From Gemmatimonas phototrophica (lineage in GTDB: Bacteria > Gemmatimonadota > Gemmatimonadetes > Gemmatimonadales > Gemmatimonadaceae), in contig NZ_CP011454.1 in NCBI RefSeq assembly GCF_000695095.2, positions 2,604,001 to 2,668,000 of the forward strand: DNA of 64,000 nt. Reading direction: 5' to 3'. Made by a program: the position numbers and the translations under genes. The notes beneath the pieces are model-generated. The model had not been told where the DNA came from, searched no databases, and was given only the letters and a program-made list of their open reading frames with translations. Below, one piece after another: positions 7,401 to 15,668 of this stretch (position 1 is its first letter; every line of letters starts with the position of its first letter).

Positions 7401-7674
7401 CGGCTGCCAGACACGAGGACACGGGATGGGGTGGGCCACATTGCACGATTTCATATCCGTGAAGCTACGGTCAGACTTCGTACCGTCAACGCAGAAGTGA
7501 TGCATATTGCGCGGTACGGAACGGTTCCTGCTCGGCCATTTCACACGCGGCATGGTGCGAACGGCGTTCAACGCTGGCAGACCCAGCTGTGATGCCCCGT
7601 GCATTCCCGTTACACTCCCGGCACAAATCGCAACACGAGGGTGACGTCAGCCATCACGGCGCGTCAACCAACGC

Positions 7675-9456
7675 ATGGTAGACTTCTCAACAGATCACAC
7701 GACGGCGCGCTTCGGGCGCGACACGTGGCAGCACGACAACGACCGCGGGCTCGCCCTGGCGGCAGATGGCGATTGGGCCGAGGCGACTGAAGCCTTTGCG
7801 GCCGCCGCCGACAGTCTTGCGCGTGCGCTGCCGTCGGCATCGGGAAGCCATGAGCCGCTGGCCCTCGTCCTGAGCAATCTGGCGCAGGCGAATTTCCGGC
7901 TGGGCCGTGTTGAAGAAGCCTTGCAGCATGCACAGCGGGTCTGTGCGCTGCGAGTCGCCCTGGCCGGGGAAGACGCCATGCCGGTGGCGCGGGCCCGTAT
8001 GGACCTCGCCGTGATGCTGGCCTCGAGCGGGCGTCTGGACGAAGCCAGACTGCTGGTGCAGCGCGCGATCACGGCCATTGAGCATCACGTGGGTGAGGAG
8101 GACGCGCGCTTGGCCATCGTCCTGGAGAACGCGGCGCGTATTGCGCTGGCGGCGGGAAATCCGGCCAACGCCGAACCGCTACTGCTGCGACTGCACGCTC
8201 TGTTGGATGCGCATGAGTTGTCCACGGAACGGGCCGAGGTGCTGCTGGCGCGCGTCGCGGACGTTCGCGCGCGTCAGGAGGCCGCAGCCTCACGGCACGA
8301 AGTAGAGCAGCCTCTGGTCACGGACGACATGTCCGCGGACGCGGCGGTTGTGCAAGTCACAGCCGCCGCGGCAGAGGACGCACAGGTCGTTACGCCCCGC
8401 AGCGAAACGCCTGCCCAGGTGAGCGCCTTCGACGATGACACGTCGATGCGGGTGTACGCCCACGCTTCAATCGAAGCGCATGAGGAATGGGAAGACCAGC
8501 CGCTCCGCGACGCCGTCGCGGTCACCGATGTGTTGCTGAGAACCACCCCCAGCGGGGTCCCCATCATCCCGGCCGCTCCCGTGGTGGAACCGCCGTCGCT
8601 GGATCAGGCCGACGACCTTGTGGATGAGATGCTGGACACGATGGATCTCACCGATGTGCTGCCGGCGCCAACGTTGCGCGACCCCAGTATCGACGAACTG
8701 CTGTCGGTTGACGTGATGAACACCCCACTGTCATCGCTGGCGGTCGCCGGTCTTGATCGGACCCTCACGCCGCTCGAACCCTTTGATGCGGTTCCGGCGG
8801 CGGAGCTTGACGTTGATCTGCTGGATACGACGCCAGCGGCCGATGCGTTATCCGGATTGTCACTCGACCTCGCCGATTCCGCTCCGGTGGCACAGACGGC
8901 AGGCGGGGATACCGATTTCGATCTCGACCTGGCGTTCGACGATGAGGTCGTCCCCGCCGACACGACGGCAACTGCGGTAGAGGCGCCGGCGGCCACTTCG
9001 AACGTGAACTACCCCACGCCAGCCACCAACGCCGGCTTGCTGCTCGACTTTGCCGTGGAGCACGGTGTGGTCAACGCGGACGAGGAGCCCATGCTGGTGG
9101 GTCCCCCCATTTCGTCTCCAGTACTTGGTGGCCTGCCGGACCAGCCCGCTGTACCGGCCGCTCCCGCGGTAAAGCCAGGGCCGACGCAGATCGTGTCGTC
9201 GGGGTCAACGGCTGGTATCGCCCCGTTGTCGGATATTGTGGCCACGGCACCGCCGGCCCCTTCCATGGCGGCACCGTCGCCCGAGCCGGTCCCTACGCCA
9301 CGCGCCAGCAGCACGGGCGCGGCGCCCCGCCGCACCACGGAGTCGCGTGCCGCGAACGACGCCCAACCCTCTTCAGGGAAGGGCAAGCTGTTCGTGATCA
9401 TTGGCGGGGTAGTCGCAGTGGCTGGTGGCGCCGCCGCGTTCTTCCTGCTCAAGTAA
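7675..9456 (+). CDS. TPR protein with long acidic linker and C-terminal membrane anchor
   Basis: A 593-aa protein. Residues about 20-205 are helical TPR-type repeats of the DEAxxxxQRAxxI style, for protein-protein contact. Residues about 220-555 are low-complexity, rich in Asp, Val, Pro, Thr and Ala, and probably disordered. The extreme C-terminus is one hydrophobic helix (about 571-592, LFVIIGGVVAVAGGAAAFFL) ending in a single Lys, so it looks tail-anchored with the bulk in the cytoplasm. No signal peptide. It is followed by a hairpin and the convergent infA. A second protein with the same plan lies at 31319-33073. Function is unknown; scaffolding is a guess from architecture. Confidence 0.7.
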   Translation: MVDFSTDHTTARFGRDTWQHDNDRGLALAADGDWAEATEAFAAAADSLARALPSASGSHEPLALVLSNLAQANFRLGRVEEALQHAQRVCALRVALAGEDAMPVARARMDLAVMLASSGRLDEARLLVQRAITAIEHHVGEEDARLAIVLENAARIALAAGNPANAEPLLLRLHALLDAHELSTERAEVLLARVADVRARQEAAASRHEVEQPLVTDDMSADAAVVQVTAAAAEDAQVVTPRSETPAQVSAFDDDTSMRVYAHASIEAHEEWEDQPLRDAVAVTDVLLRTTPSGVPIIPAAPVVEPPSLDQADDLVDEMLDTMDLTDVLPAPTLRDPSIDELLSVDVMNTPLSSLAVAGLDRTLTPLEPFDAVPAAELDVDLLDTTPAADALSGLSLDLADSAPVAQTAGGDTDFDLDLAFDDEVVPADTTATAVEAPAATSNVNYPTPATNAGLLLDFAVEHGVVNADEEPMLVGPPISSPVLGGLPDQPAVPAAPAVKPGPTQIVSSGSTAGIAPLSDIVATAPPAPSMAAPSPEPVPTPRASSTGAAPRRTTESRAANDAQPSSGKGKLFVIIGGVVAVAGGAAAFFLLK

Positions 9457-9475
9457 CGGCACTCCTCGCGCGACA

Positions 9476-9495
9476 GGCATGGTATGCGCCATGCC
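9476..9495. terminator. Hairpin between the TPR gene and infA
   Basis: GGCATGG and CCATGCC form a 7-bp stem around TATGCG in the 50-base gap between two convergent genes. No T-run follows on either strand. Confidence 0.4.
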
Positions 9496-9506
9496 GCGTG
9501 TTGCCG

Positions 9507-9728
9507 TCAGTTCTTGTGGCGGAAGGTGATGCGCCCGCGGGTCAGATCATACGGCGACACTTCCACGTTGACCCGGTCGCCGGCCAACACGCGGATCCGG
9601 TTCCGACGCATATTTCCCGCCAGCGTCGCGAGTATTTCGTGTCCGCTCGGCACCGCCACGCGGAACATGGCATTCGGCAACAACTCGGTCACGGTGCCTT
9701 CGAGTTCAATCGCGTCCTGCTTCCCCAT
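9507..9728 (-). CDS. infA: Translation initiation factor IF-1
   Basis: IF-1 occupies the 30S A site and helps IF-2 and IF-3 select the initiator tRNA. The 73-residue product is a single OB fold, starting [13 protein letters not shown] and carrying the family core [30 protein letters not shown] and RGRITFR at the expected places. The ATG at 9728 gives exactly the family length; longer in-frame starts to 10007 are spurious. An AGGAGAGG stretch lies about 14 bases upstream. Unlike many genomes it is not next to secY or ribosomal protein genes; its neighbours are a TPR protein (convergent) and an SDR gene (divergent). Confidence 0.96.
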   Translation of the reverse strand: MGKQDAIELEGTVTELLPNAMFRVAVPSGHEILATLAGNMRRNRIRVLAGDRVNVEVSPYDLTRGRITFRHKN

Positions 9729-9834
9729 GTCGGCGTCGGTCCTCTCCTTGGTTGGGCCGGCCCGGGAGTCGTGCCGGTCTTGACGGAGAAAAAAGATATG
9801 AAATTCCGCACCAGAGGCCAGCCGAGGCCTGTCG

Positions 9835-10731
9835 ATGGTCACTGACACCCTGCTGGTGGGCCCCGGATGGCTTGGGGCGGCCGCGGCGCTCAGCCTCGCG
9901 GCCGAGGCCAGGGTGCACCACGGACGGGTCTTTTGCCTGTCGCGCACGGCGCGCCCGGCACCTGCGGGGTGCCATGCCGTTGCCGGGGATATCGTGCGCG
10001 GCGCCAACGATGACGCCTTGCTGAACGCGCTTCCGGAACGCGTTGCACGATTGGTGGTGTGTGTCGCACCGTCGTCCGCACGGGGCGACAGCTACGCCAT
10101 CTATCCCGCTGCGGCGCGAGGCGCGGCCGCCTTGGCCGATGCACTTGGTGTCGCCAGTCTGGTGTACATATCGAGCACCGGGATCTATGACCGCCAGGAT
10201 GGGAGCGAGGTGGACGAGCGCACGATCATTGCGCCGGCCAACGAACGCGTGCAGGCGCTGATGGACGCCGAGCTGGCTGTACTGGCATCGGCCACGGCGT
10301 CGCGCGCCGTCACCGTGTTGCGCGCGGCCGGACTCTACGGCCCCGGCCGCGATCCCGGTCCACGATTCGCCAATGGCCTCACCGCCCCTGATACCTGGTG
10401 CAATTTTTCGTGGCGCGACGACGTGGTGTCGGCCATGGTGCATACGTTGGCCCTGCCGTCCACCGGAAAAGGGATGGTGTTCAATTGCACCGACAATACG
10501 CCAGTACAGGCTGGCCTCATTACACAGGCCCTTACGGGTCGGGCCGCAACGGGTGACACGGCGGCAGCGGGGGCGGCCACCACAACGGGTGCTGTGCGGG
10601 CGGGACGCAGCAATCAACGGATCTCAAGCGCCGCGTTGCTGGCCACAGGCTGGGCTCCCTCCATGCCTGACATTTTTGCCGGACTCCAGGCACTCGGCCA
10701 TGTCCTCCCCGGTCTCGAGGAGCGCGCATGA
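9835..10731 (+). CDS. NAD(P)-dependent epimerase/SDR-like protein (YeeZ-type)
   Basis: An atypical or extended short-chain dehydrogenase of 298 aa. The N-terminal Rossmann turn reads VGPGWLG (about 8-14), a GxGxxG variant as in YeeZ-like proteins. A mid-protein segment [12 protein letters not shown] supplies Ser/Thr and the Tyr of the extended-SDR active site, but the usual YxxxK lysine is not obvious. The segment [12 protein letters not shown] (about 162-173) is typical of sugar-nucleotide epimerase relatives. The ATG at 9835 follows GCCGAGG. The stop overlaps the next ORF by ATGA, indicating an operon of two. Substrate is unknown. Confidence 0.75.
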   Translation: MVTDTLLVGPGWLGAAAALSLAAEARVHHGRVFCLSRTARPAPAGCHAVAGDIVRGANDDALLNALPERVARLVVCVAPSSARGDSYAIYPAAARGAAALADALGVASLVYISSTGIYDRQDGSEVDERTIIAPANERVQALMDAELAVLASATASRAVTVLRAAGLYGPGRDPGPRFANGLTAPDTWCNFSWRDDVVSAMVHTLALPSTGKGMVFNCTDNTPVQAGLITQALTGRAATGDTAAAGAATTTGAVRAGRSNQRISSAALLATGWAPSMPDIFAGLQALGHVLPGLEERA

Positions 10732-11141
10732 GCGACACGTCCCAACCTTATGGCCCCAATACGCCCGCCATCCGTCGCTTCCTCGTGCGATTCGCCGGGC
10801 TTGGTGCGGGCGACCGACAGGCCGTGGTGACCCGTTATTCGGCCGCAGCGACCACCAGGAGCTACCTCAAGGCCGAAGGCGCCCTGGCCACCGCCATCGA
10901 ACGCAGTGGGCGCGAACCATTACGCGATGCGCTGAGCGGTCCGCTGCTGCAACTGGTTCGTCGCCCCAATGCACCGGAGCCAACCGAAGCGAACGCGCTG
11001 GATGGGCTCGATGAGGTGGCAGAGCCGGCCCTGGCCGCTTTGCTGGCTCTCCTGGTACGCGACCTCCTGGCGTCTACCGAGCTGGAAGCGCTGTACACGG
11101 CCTTTCACGAGGTGATCCCGTTGGCCGACCTGACCAGCTGA
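10728..11141 (+). CDS. Hypothetical helical protein coupled to the SDR gene
   Basis: A 137-residue protein I do not recognise. It is alpha-helical, Ala/Leu-rich, without signal peptide or clear membrane segment. It carries a conserved-looking acidic C-terminal half (DGLDEVAEPALAALLALL). Translation starts inside the SDR stop (ATGA overlap), so the two proteins are coupled and probably act together. It is convergent with apaG, 29 bases away. Confidence 0.65.
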   Translation: MSDTSQPYGPNTPAIRRFLVRFAGLGAGDRQAVVTRYSAAATTRSYLKAEGALATAIERSGREPLRDALSGPLLQLVRRPNAPEPTEANALDGLDEVAEPALAALLALLVRDLLASTELEALYTAFHEVIPLADLTS

Positions 11142-11170
11142 CGGCGGGCACTGGCCGCCGTTGCGGTGCG

Positions 11171-11581
11171 CTAGAGTACCGTATCTGTCCGCGGCTCGGC
11201 CGCGAGCGTGAACCGGGGGATAACGGCCAGAAAACTCGAACCATCATCGCGCACGAAGCGATAGGTGCCCTCCATCCAGCCGTTGGGCGCCTTCAGTACG
11301 CAGAATGAGCGGTATTCGTGAATCTGTCCGGGGAGCAGGTGCGGCTGTTCTCCCACCACGCCTTCGCCTTCCACGACGGTGTCGCCCACCGCTTCATCGT
11401 GAATGAGCCAGCGGCGTGTCCGCAACTGCGCCGCCTGGTCACCCACATTCTCGATGCGGATGTGGTAGGCAAAGACGAACTGCCCCAGCAGCGGATTGGA
11501 CCGTTCGCGCAGATACGACGGGCGCACGGTGATGCGGATCCCCGACGTCATGCGGTAATAGAACGAAAGGCGATCGCTCAT
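11171..11581 (-). CDS. apaG: ApaG family protein
   Basis: A small fibronectin-III-like beta-sandwich protein (136 aa; family about 125). Seen in the sequence: ITVRPSYL near the start, FAYHIRIEN, the RRWLIHDE strand, EGVVGEQPHLLPG and the C-terminal GTYRFV. ApaG has been linked to Co2+/Mg2+ handling and protein-protein contact, but no biochemical role is settled. The ATG at 11581 shares one base with the stop of the preceding glycosidase gene (TGATG), so it is the last cistron of the hpd operon; an internal Met at 11551 is an alternative start. Confidence 0.9.
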   Translation of the reverse strand: MSDRLSFYYRMTSGIRITVRPSYLRERSNPLLGQFVFAYHIRIENVGDQAAQLRTRRWLIHDEAVGDTVVEGEGVVGEQPHLLPGQIHEYRSFCVLKAPNGWMEGTYRFVRDDGSSFLAVIPRFTLAAEPRTDTVL

Positions 11582-13269
11582 CAGAACCGTCCAGTGGACG
11601 ATGAGGTGGAACCCGACACGATCGAAAGCGACACGGGCGAACTCTCTGTACCAACGCGGTTGAGCGCCGACACGGTCACTTTGGTGGCGGCGAGGTCACG
11701 GGGAATCGTAAAGCGATCGGTCGCCCCCGGTAGTACCATGGTAACCCATGCCGTGTCGGTGCGCAGCCGTACGAGCCATTGCCACGGGGCGGTTCGTCCC
11801 TGGGGCATGAGTCGCAGCTGGAGGGCCCCGTTGGCGCGCTGCACACGCGGGGCCGGCGCGGGGGGCGGTGGGGCCACGAGCCACGGTGAGGCCGGCGGCA
11901 AGGCCACCGCCGCATACGGACCGCTCTGCAACGTGTCGTTCATCCCAGCCTGGTTCTTCAGGAACGAGGTCATGCTGAAATGCACGTTGCCGGAGGCCCC
12001 TGGTTGCAGTCGCGTGAGGCGAATCTGCTCCAGCAGGTCACTGACCGGAAACGCCGTGGAGCCGCGTCCCCCCGCCAGCGACGTGAAATTTCCCGGCCAC
12101 AAGTGGCGTTGCATTACGTTTTCACTCGCCCACCAGTCGAGCAGCACGGGATACGCCTGCGCCACCTTGGTGGTAGGCCAGTAGAGCTGCGGCGTGAAGT
12201 AGTCCACCCACCCCTCACGCAGCCATTTGCGGGCATCGGCGTACAACTTTTCGTAGGCATCGAAACCGCGGATCTGTTCAGGGTACCCTGGCCGCCAGAT
12301 CCCGAAGGGGCTGATACCAAAGCGGACCCACGGCTTGGTGGCGTGCACGGTGTCGTGCAACTGACGCACCAGCCTGTTCACATTCTCGCGGCGCCACTCG
12401 GCCCGATCGAGTTTTCCGCCGGACTTGCGGTACTTGGCGTAGCTGGTGGCATCGGGAAAGGGCAACGCCCGCCCTCGCCGATCGTTCTCGGGATACGGGT
12501 AGAAGTAGTCATCGAGGTGAATGCCATCCACGTCATACCGCTTCACGACATCCACGATGACCTTTACGGTGCGCGCGCGCACCGCAGCCTCACCCGGATC
12601 CATCCAGAGGTAGCTACCGTATTTTTTCACCAACGCCGGGTTGGTACGGCGAATGTGTGAAACGGCGGCGGGGGATTTGCCGCGCACAAAGCCGGCCCGA
12701 TACGGGTTGAACCAGGCGTGCAATTCCATACCGCGGGCATGCGCTTCGGCAATGGCAAAGGCCAGGGGATCCCAGAACGGCTGCGGCCGTTTCCCTTGCG
12801 TTCCGGTGAGGAACTCCGACCATGGCTCAAGACTGGACTGATACAGCGCATCACCGGCCGGTCGCACCTGAAAAATCACCGCGTTCAACTTGAGTGCTTC
12901 TGCCCGGTCGAAGAGGGCGCGCAACTCGGCCTGCTGGTCCTCCGTGCTCAGTGTACGCTTGGAGGGCCAGTCCATGTTGCCCACCGTGGCCACCCAGACA
13001 CCGCGAAACTCACGCAGCACCGGCGGCGCATCGACGCTGACGACGGCTTGGGGCACTTCGGCGCGCCGCACGGGGGCCTTGTCGGCGCCGCGCGCAGCCG
13101 GCGTGCGACGACGCGCGGCCGTATCCAGACGACCGGCCGCCGAATCGCTGGCCACGCCTACTGCCGGCGCCACTGGCGCGGGTATGGGCACGGCCGGCGA
13201 GAGCCCACGGCCACAGGACATGGTGGCCAGTATCACCGCCACGGCGCCGGCTCCATACACACGTCGCAT
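11581..13269 (-). CDS. Glycosyl hydrolase-like family 10 (GHL10/DUF187) lipoprotein
   Basis: A 562-aa exported protein of the YngK-like GHL10 family, predicted (beta/alpha)8 glycosidases. The signal peptide ends at lipobox TMSC (near residue 18). The family opening REFRGVWVATVGNMDWPS is at about residues 87-104, followed by LNAVIFQVRP, ELHAWFNPYRAG, and GIHLDDYFYPYP, where the acidic residues probably catalyse. A C-terminal fibronectin-like segment carries a Pro-rich linker (about 450-470). The start ATG at 13269 overlaps the aminotransferase stop (TGATG); a GTG three bases earlier is also possible. Substrate is unknown, and it is an unexpected passenger in a tyrosine catabolic operon. Confidence 0.85.
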   Translation of the reverse strand: MRRVYGAGAVAVILATMSCGRGLSPAVPIPAPVAPAVGVASDSAAGRLDTAARRRTPAARGADKAPVRRAEVPQAVVSVDAPPVLREFRGVWVATVGNMDWPSKRTLSTEDQQAELRALFDRAEALKLNAVIFQVRPAGDALYQSSLEPWSEFLTGTQGKRPQPFWDPLAFAIAEAHARGMELHAWFNPYRAGFVRGKSPAAVSHIRRTNPALVKKYGSYLWMDPGEAAVRARTVKVIVDVVKRYDVDGIHLDDYFYPYPENDRRGRALPFPDATSYAKYRKSGGKLDRAEWRRENVNRLVRQLHDTVHATKPWVRFGISPFGIWRPGYPEQIRGFDAYEKLYADARKWLREGWVDYFTPQLYWPTTKVAQAYPVLLDWWASENVMQRHLWPGNFTSLAGGRGSTAFPVSDLLEQIRLTRLQPGASGNVHFSMTSFLKNQAGMNDTLQSGPYAAVALPPASPWLVAPPPPAPAPRVQRANGALQLRLMPQGRTAPWQWLVRLRTDTAWVTMVLPGATDRFTIPRDLAATKVTVSALNRVGTESSPVSLSIVSGSTSSSTGRF

Positions 13270-14465
13270 CACGCGCCGATCGTCTCCGACGCCTGTTGCA
13301 TGGCGGCCAGCACCACACCCGCGCGCCGCGCCGCCTCGGCGATACGAGGACCCTCCTGAATGAACGAGATGCGGAAGAAACCCTCACCACCGGCGCCAAA
13401 CCCCGACCCCGGCATGGCAATCACCCCCTGCTCTTCACGCAGACGGTCGCAGAAGGCCGCGCTCGACATGCCGTCGGGAAGCGGAATCCAGAGGTACATG
13501 GTGGCCTTGGGCGCTTCGCAGGCGAAGCCGTTGGCGCGGAATGCCGCCACCGCCGCATCACGACGTGCGGCAAACACCGCGAGGTTCTGCGGCACGAACT
13601 CGGCCCAGCTTTCAATAGCGGCAACACCCGCCGCTTGAATGCCCATGTACTGCCCGGTGTCGGTGAACGATTTCACCTTCGTGAGCGCGCCGGCGATCTC
13701 CGGCTTGGCCACCGCCCAGCCGCACCGCCATCCCGTCATGTTGTACGTCTTCGACAGCGAATGAAATTCGATGGCCACGTCACGCGCTCCCTCAATCTCG
13801 AAGATGCTCGGCGGCACATAGCCATCGAAGCCCATCTCCGAGTACGCGTTATCGTACACCAGCAGAATGTCACGTTCCCGACAGGTCTGCACGACGCGTT
13901 CGAGATACTCGCGCGGCGCAATGGCGGCGGTCGGGTTGTTGGGATAATTGAGATACAGCACGCGCGTCCGTGCCATCACAGCGGCCGGAATCTCGTCGAG
14001 TTCCACGAGAAAGTTGGTACGCGGACGCAGTGCATACACGTACGGAGTGGCATCGCTCATGAGCGTCCCCCCCAGATACGCCTGATAGGCCGGATCGGGA
14101 ATGATCGCCACGTCGCCGGCGCCGAGATAGGCGAATGCCACGTGGGCCAGCCCTTCCTTGCTCCCCAGCAGCGGTACGATCTCGGTAAGCGGATCGACGC
14201 GCTGTCCAAACCGTGTGTGCATCCACGCGCTGATGGCTTCACGATACGGCACGTGTCCCAGCCCGAAGCCGTAGCGTTGCATGGCCGGGACTTCGGCGGC
14301 CGCCTGCAATGCGGCCACCGCCTTGGGGGGCGGTGGCAGATCGGCATCACCGGCGCCGAGATCGATCACGTCTACGCCGGCGGCAAGCAGTGCCTTCTTG
14401 CGCGCCGGAATATGCGCCAGCGGATAGATGGGAAAGGCCGAGAAGCGCGAAGAGAACTTGGGCAT
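13269..14465 (-). CDS. Class I/II PLP aminotransferase, possibly the tyrosine transaminase
   Basis: A 398-aa fold-type I aminotransferase. Visible marks: substrate/PLP region LGSKEGLAHV, conserved NYPNNPTA (about 172-179), VYDNAYSE, and the PLP lysine in HSLSKTYNMTGWRCGW. By sequence style it belongs to the DapL/AlaC-like group, which includes LL-diaminopimelate and broad-specificity enzymes. It starts 2 bases after the hmgA stop, with hpd before that, so the operon would supply steps one to three of tyrosine breakdown: transamination, HPPD, homogentisate dioxygenase. Tyrosine transamination is therefore inferred from context; a lysine-biosynthesis role is the main alternative. Confidence 0.82.
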   Translation of the reverse strand: MPKFSSRFSAFPIYPLAHIPARKKALLAAGVDVIDLGAGDADLPPPPKAVAALQAAAEVPAMQRYGFGLGHVPYREAISAWMHTRFGQRVDPLTEIVPLLGSKEGLAHVAFAYLGAGDVAIIPDPAYQAYLGGTLMSDATPYVYALRPRTNFLVELDEIPAAVMARTRVLYLNYPNNPTAAIAPREYLERVVQTCRERDILLVYDNAYSEMGFDGYVPPSIFEIEGARDVAIEFHSLSKTYNMTGWRCGWAVAKPEIAGALTKVKSFTDTGQYMGIQAAGVAAIESWAEFVPQNLAVFAARRDAAVAAFRANGFACEAPKATMYLWIPLPDGMSSAAFCDRLREEQGVIAMPGSGFGAGGEGFFRISFIQEGPRIAEAARRAGVVLAAMQQASETIGA

Positions 14466-14467
14466 GC

Positions 14468-15661
14468 TCAGGACGTGGGCGGATTGAACTGCGCGTGCTG
14501 CGCTTCGATCCAGCTCTGATGATACTTGGGATCTTCGATATCGACGGCGGCCTTCGCCACTTTGAGAGGGCGGAAGCTGTCCATCATGACGGCCAGTTCG
14601 TTGGTGTACTTGGCGCCGATTGACGCTTCAGTACGTCCGGGGTGCGGACCGTGCGCGAGCCCATCGGGATGGTGCGTGATGGAGCCGTACTCGATGCCCT
14701 TCCGGCTCATGAATTCACTGGAGGCGTAGAAGAGCACCTCATCGGAATCCACGTTGCTGTGATTGTACGGGGCCGGAATGGCCTCGGGATCGAAATCGTA
14801 CGGTCGCGGACAGAAACTGCAGATCACGAACCCGTCTCCCTGAAACGTCTGGTGCACCGGCGGCGGCTGGTGAATGCGTCCCACGATCGGCTCGAAATCG
14901 TGGATGTTGAAGATCCACGGATAGAAGTAGCCGTCCCATCCAATCACATCGAACGGATGGTGATCGAGCACGAGCTCGTTGAGCGCATCGTACTGCTTGA
15001 CGTAGATGGGGAACTCCCCCTTCTCGTCTCGCGGCGCCGTATGCTGCGGACGGCGGATGTCTCGCTCGGAGAATGGCGCACCTTCCAGCAGCTGTCCGAA
15101 CTCGTTGCGATAGCGCTTGGGGGTGCGCACGTGCCCGCGGCTCTCCATCACCAACAGCTTGGTTGGTCCCTGTGCCGGATCGAGCCGCCACCGGTGCGTG
15201 ATGTTGCGGTGAATGACCACGTAGTCACCGGGCTTGTACGGCAGATCGCCGAACACCGATTCCAGTACCCCGTGCCCTTCCACCACGTACACCACTTCGT
15301 CCGCCTGCGAGTTGCGGTAGAAGTGCGTATCGGCCACGTCGGGTTCCACGTACAACATGCCGATGTCGCTGTTGAACAGCAGCGGCAGTCGATCGAGCGT
15401 CGCCGACCCTCCTTTCTTCACGCGCGACGTGAGGAAGTGCCGATGACGAAGCGACATCTCCTTGTCTTCCACCCAGGCCAGATCGCGGATCTTGCGGGCC
15501 GAGAGGTACGTGGTGGGCGGATGCGTGTGGTAGAGCAGCGAGGAGGTGCCCACAAAGCCTTCGTGCCCCATGAGCTCTTCGGCGTACAACCCGCCATCGG
15601 GACGACGGAACACGATGTGCCGCTTGCGCGGAATGCTGCCGAGTTGATGATAGATGGGCAT
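14468..15661 (-). CDS. hmgA: Homogentisate 1,2-dioxygenase
   Basis: Cytoplasmic Fe(II) enzyme opening the ring of homogentisate to 4-maleylacetoacetate. The 397-aa product has the cupin-like architecture with iron-ligand motifs such as VVIHRNITHRW near 190 and THHPDGLAHGPHPG near 340, plus the family segments GWDGYFYPW and FISF-like core strands. The ATG at 15661 starts MPIYHQLGS; a longer frame to 15886 overlaps hpd and is rejected. The product is somewhat shorter than the roughly 430-aa canonical enzymes at the N-terminus, as in several bacterial forms. hpd ends 7 bases before the start. Maleylacetoacetate isomerase and fumarylacetoacetase, needed next, are not in this window. Confidence 0.93.
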   Translation of the reverse strand: MPIYHQLGSIPRKRHIVFRRPDGGLYAEELMGHEGFVGTSSLLYHTHPPTTYLSARKIRDLAWVEDKEMSLRHRHFLTSRVKKGGSATLDRLPLLFNSDIGMLYVEPDVADTHFYRNSQADEVVYVVEGHGVLESVFGDLPYKPGDYVVIHRNITHRWRLDPAQGPTKLLVMESRGHVRTPKRYRNEFGQLLEGAPFSERDIRRPQHTAPRDEKGEFPIYVKQYDALNELVLDHHPFDVIGWDGYFYPWIFNIHDFEPIVGRIHQPPPVHQTFQGDGFVICSFCPRPYDFDPEAIPAPYNHSNVDSDEVLFYASSEFMSRKGIEYGSITHHPDGLAHGPHPGRTEASIGAKYTNELAVMMDSFRPLKVAKAAVDIEDPKYHQSWIEAQHAQFNPPTS

Positions 15662-15668
15662 GGTCGGC

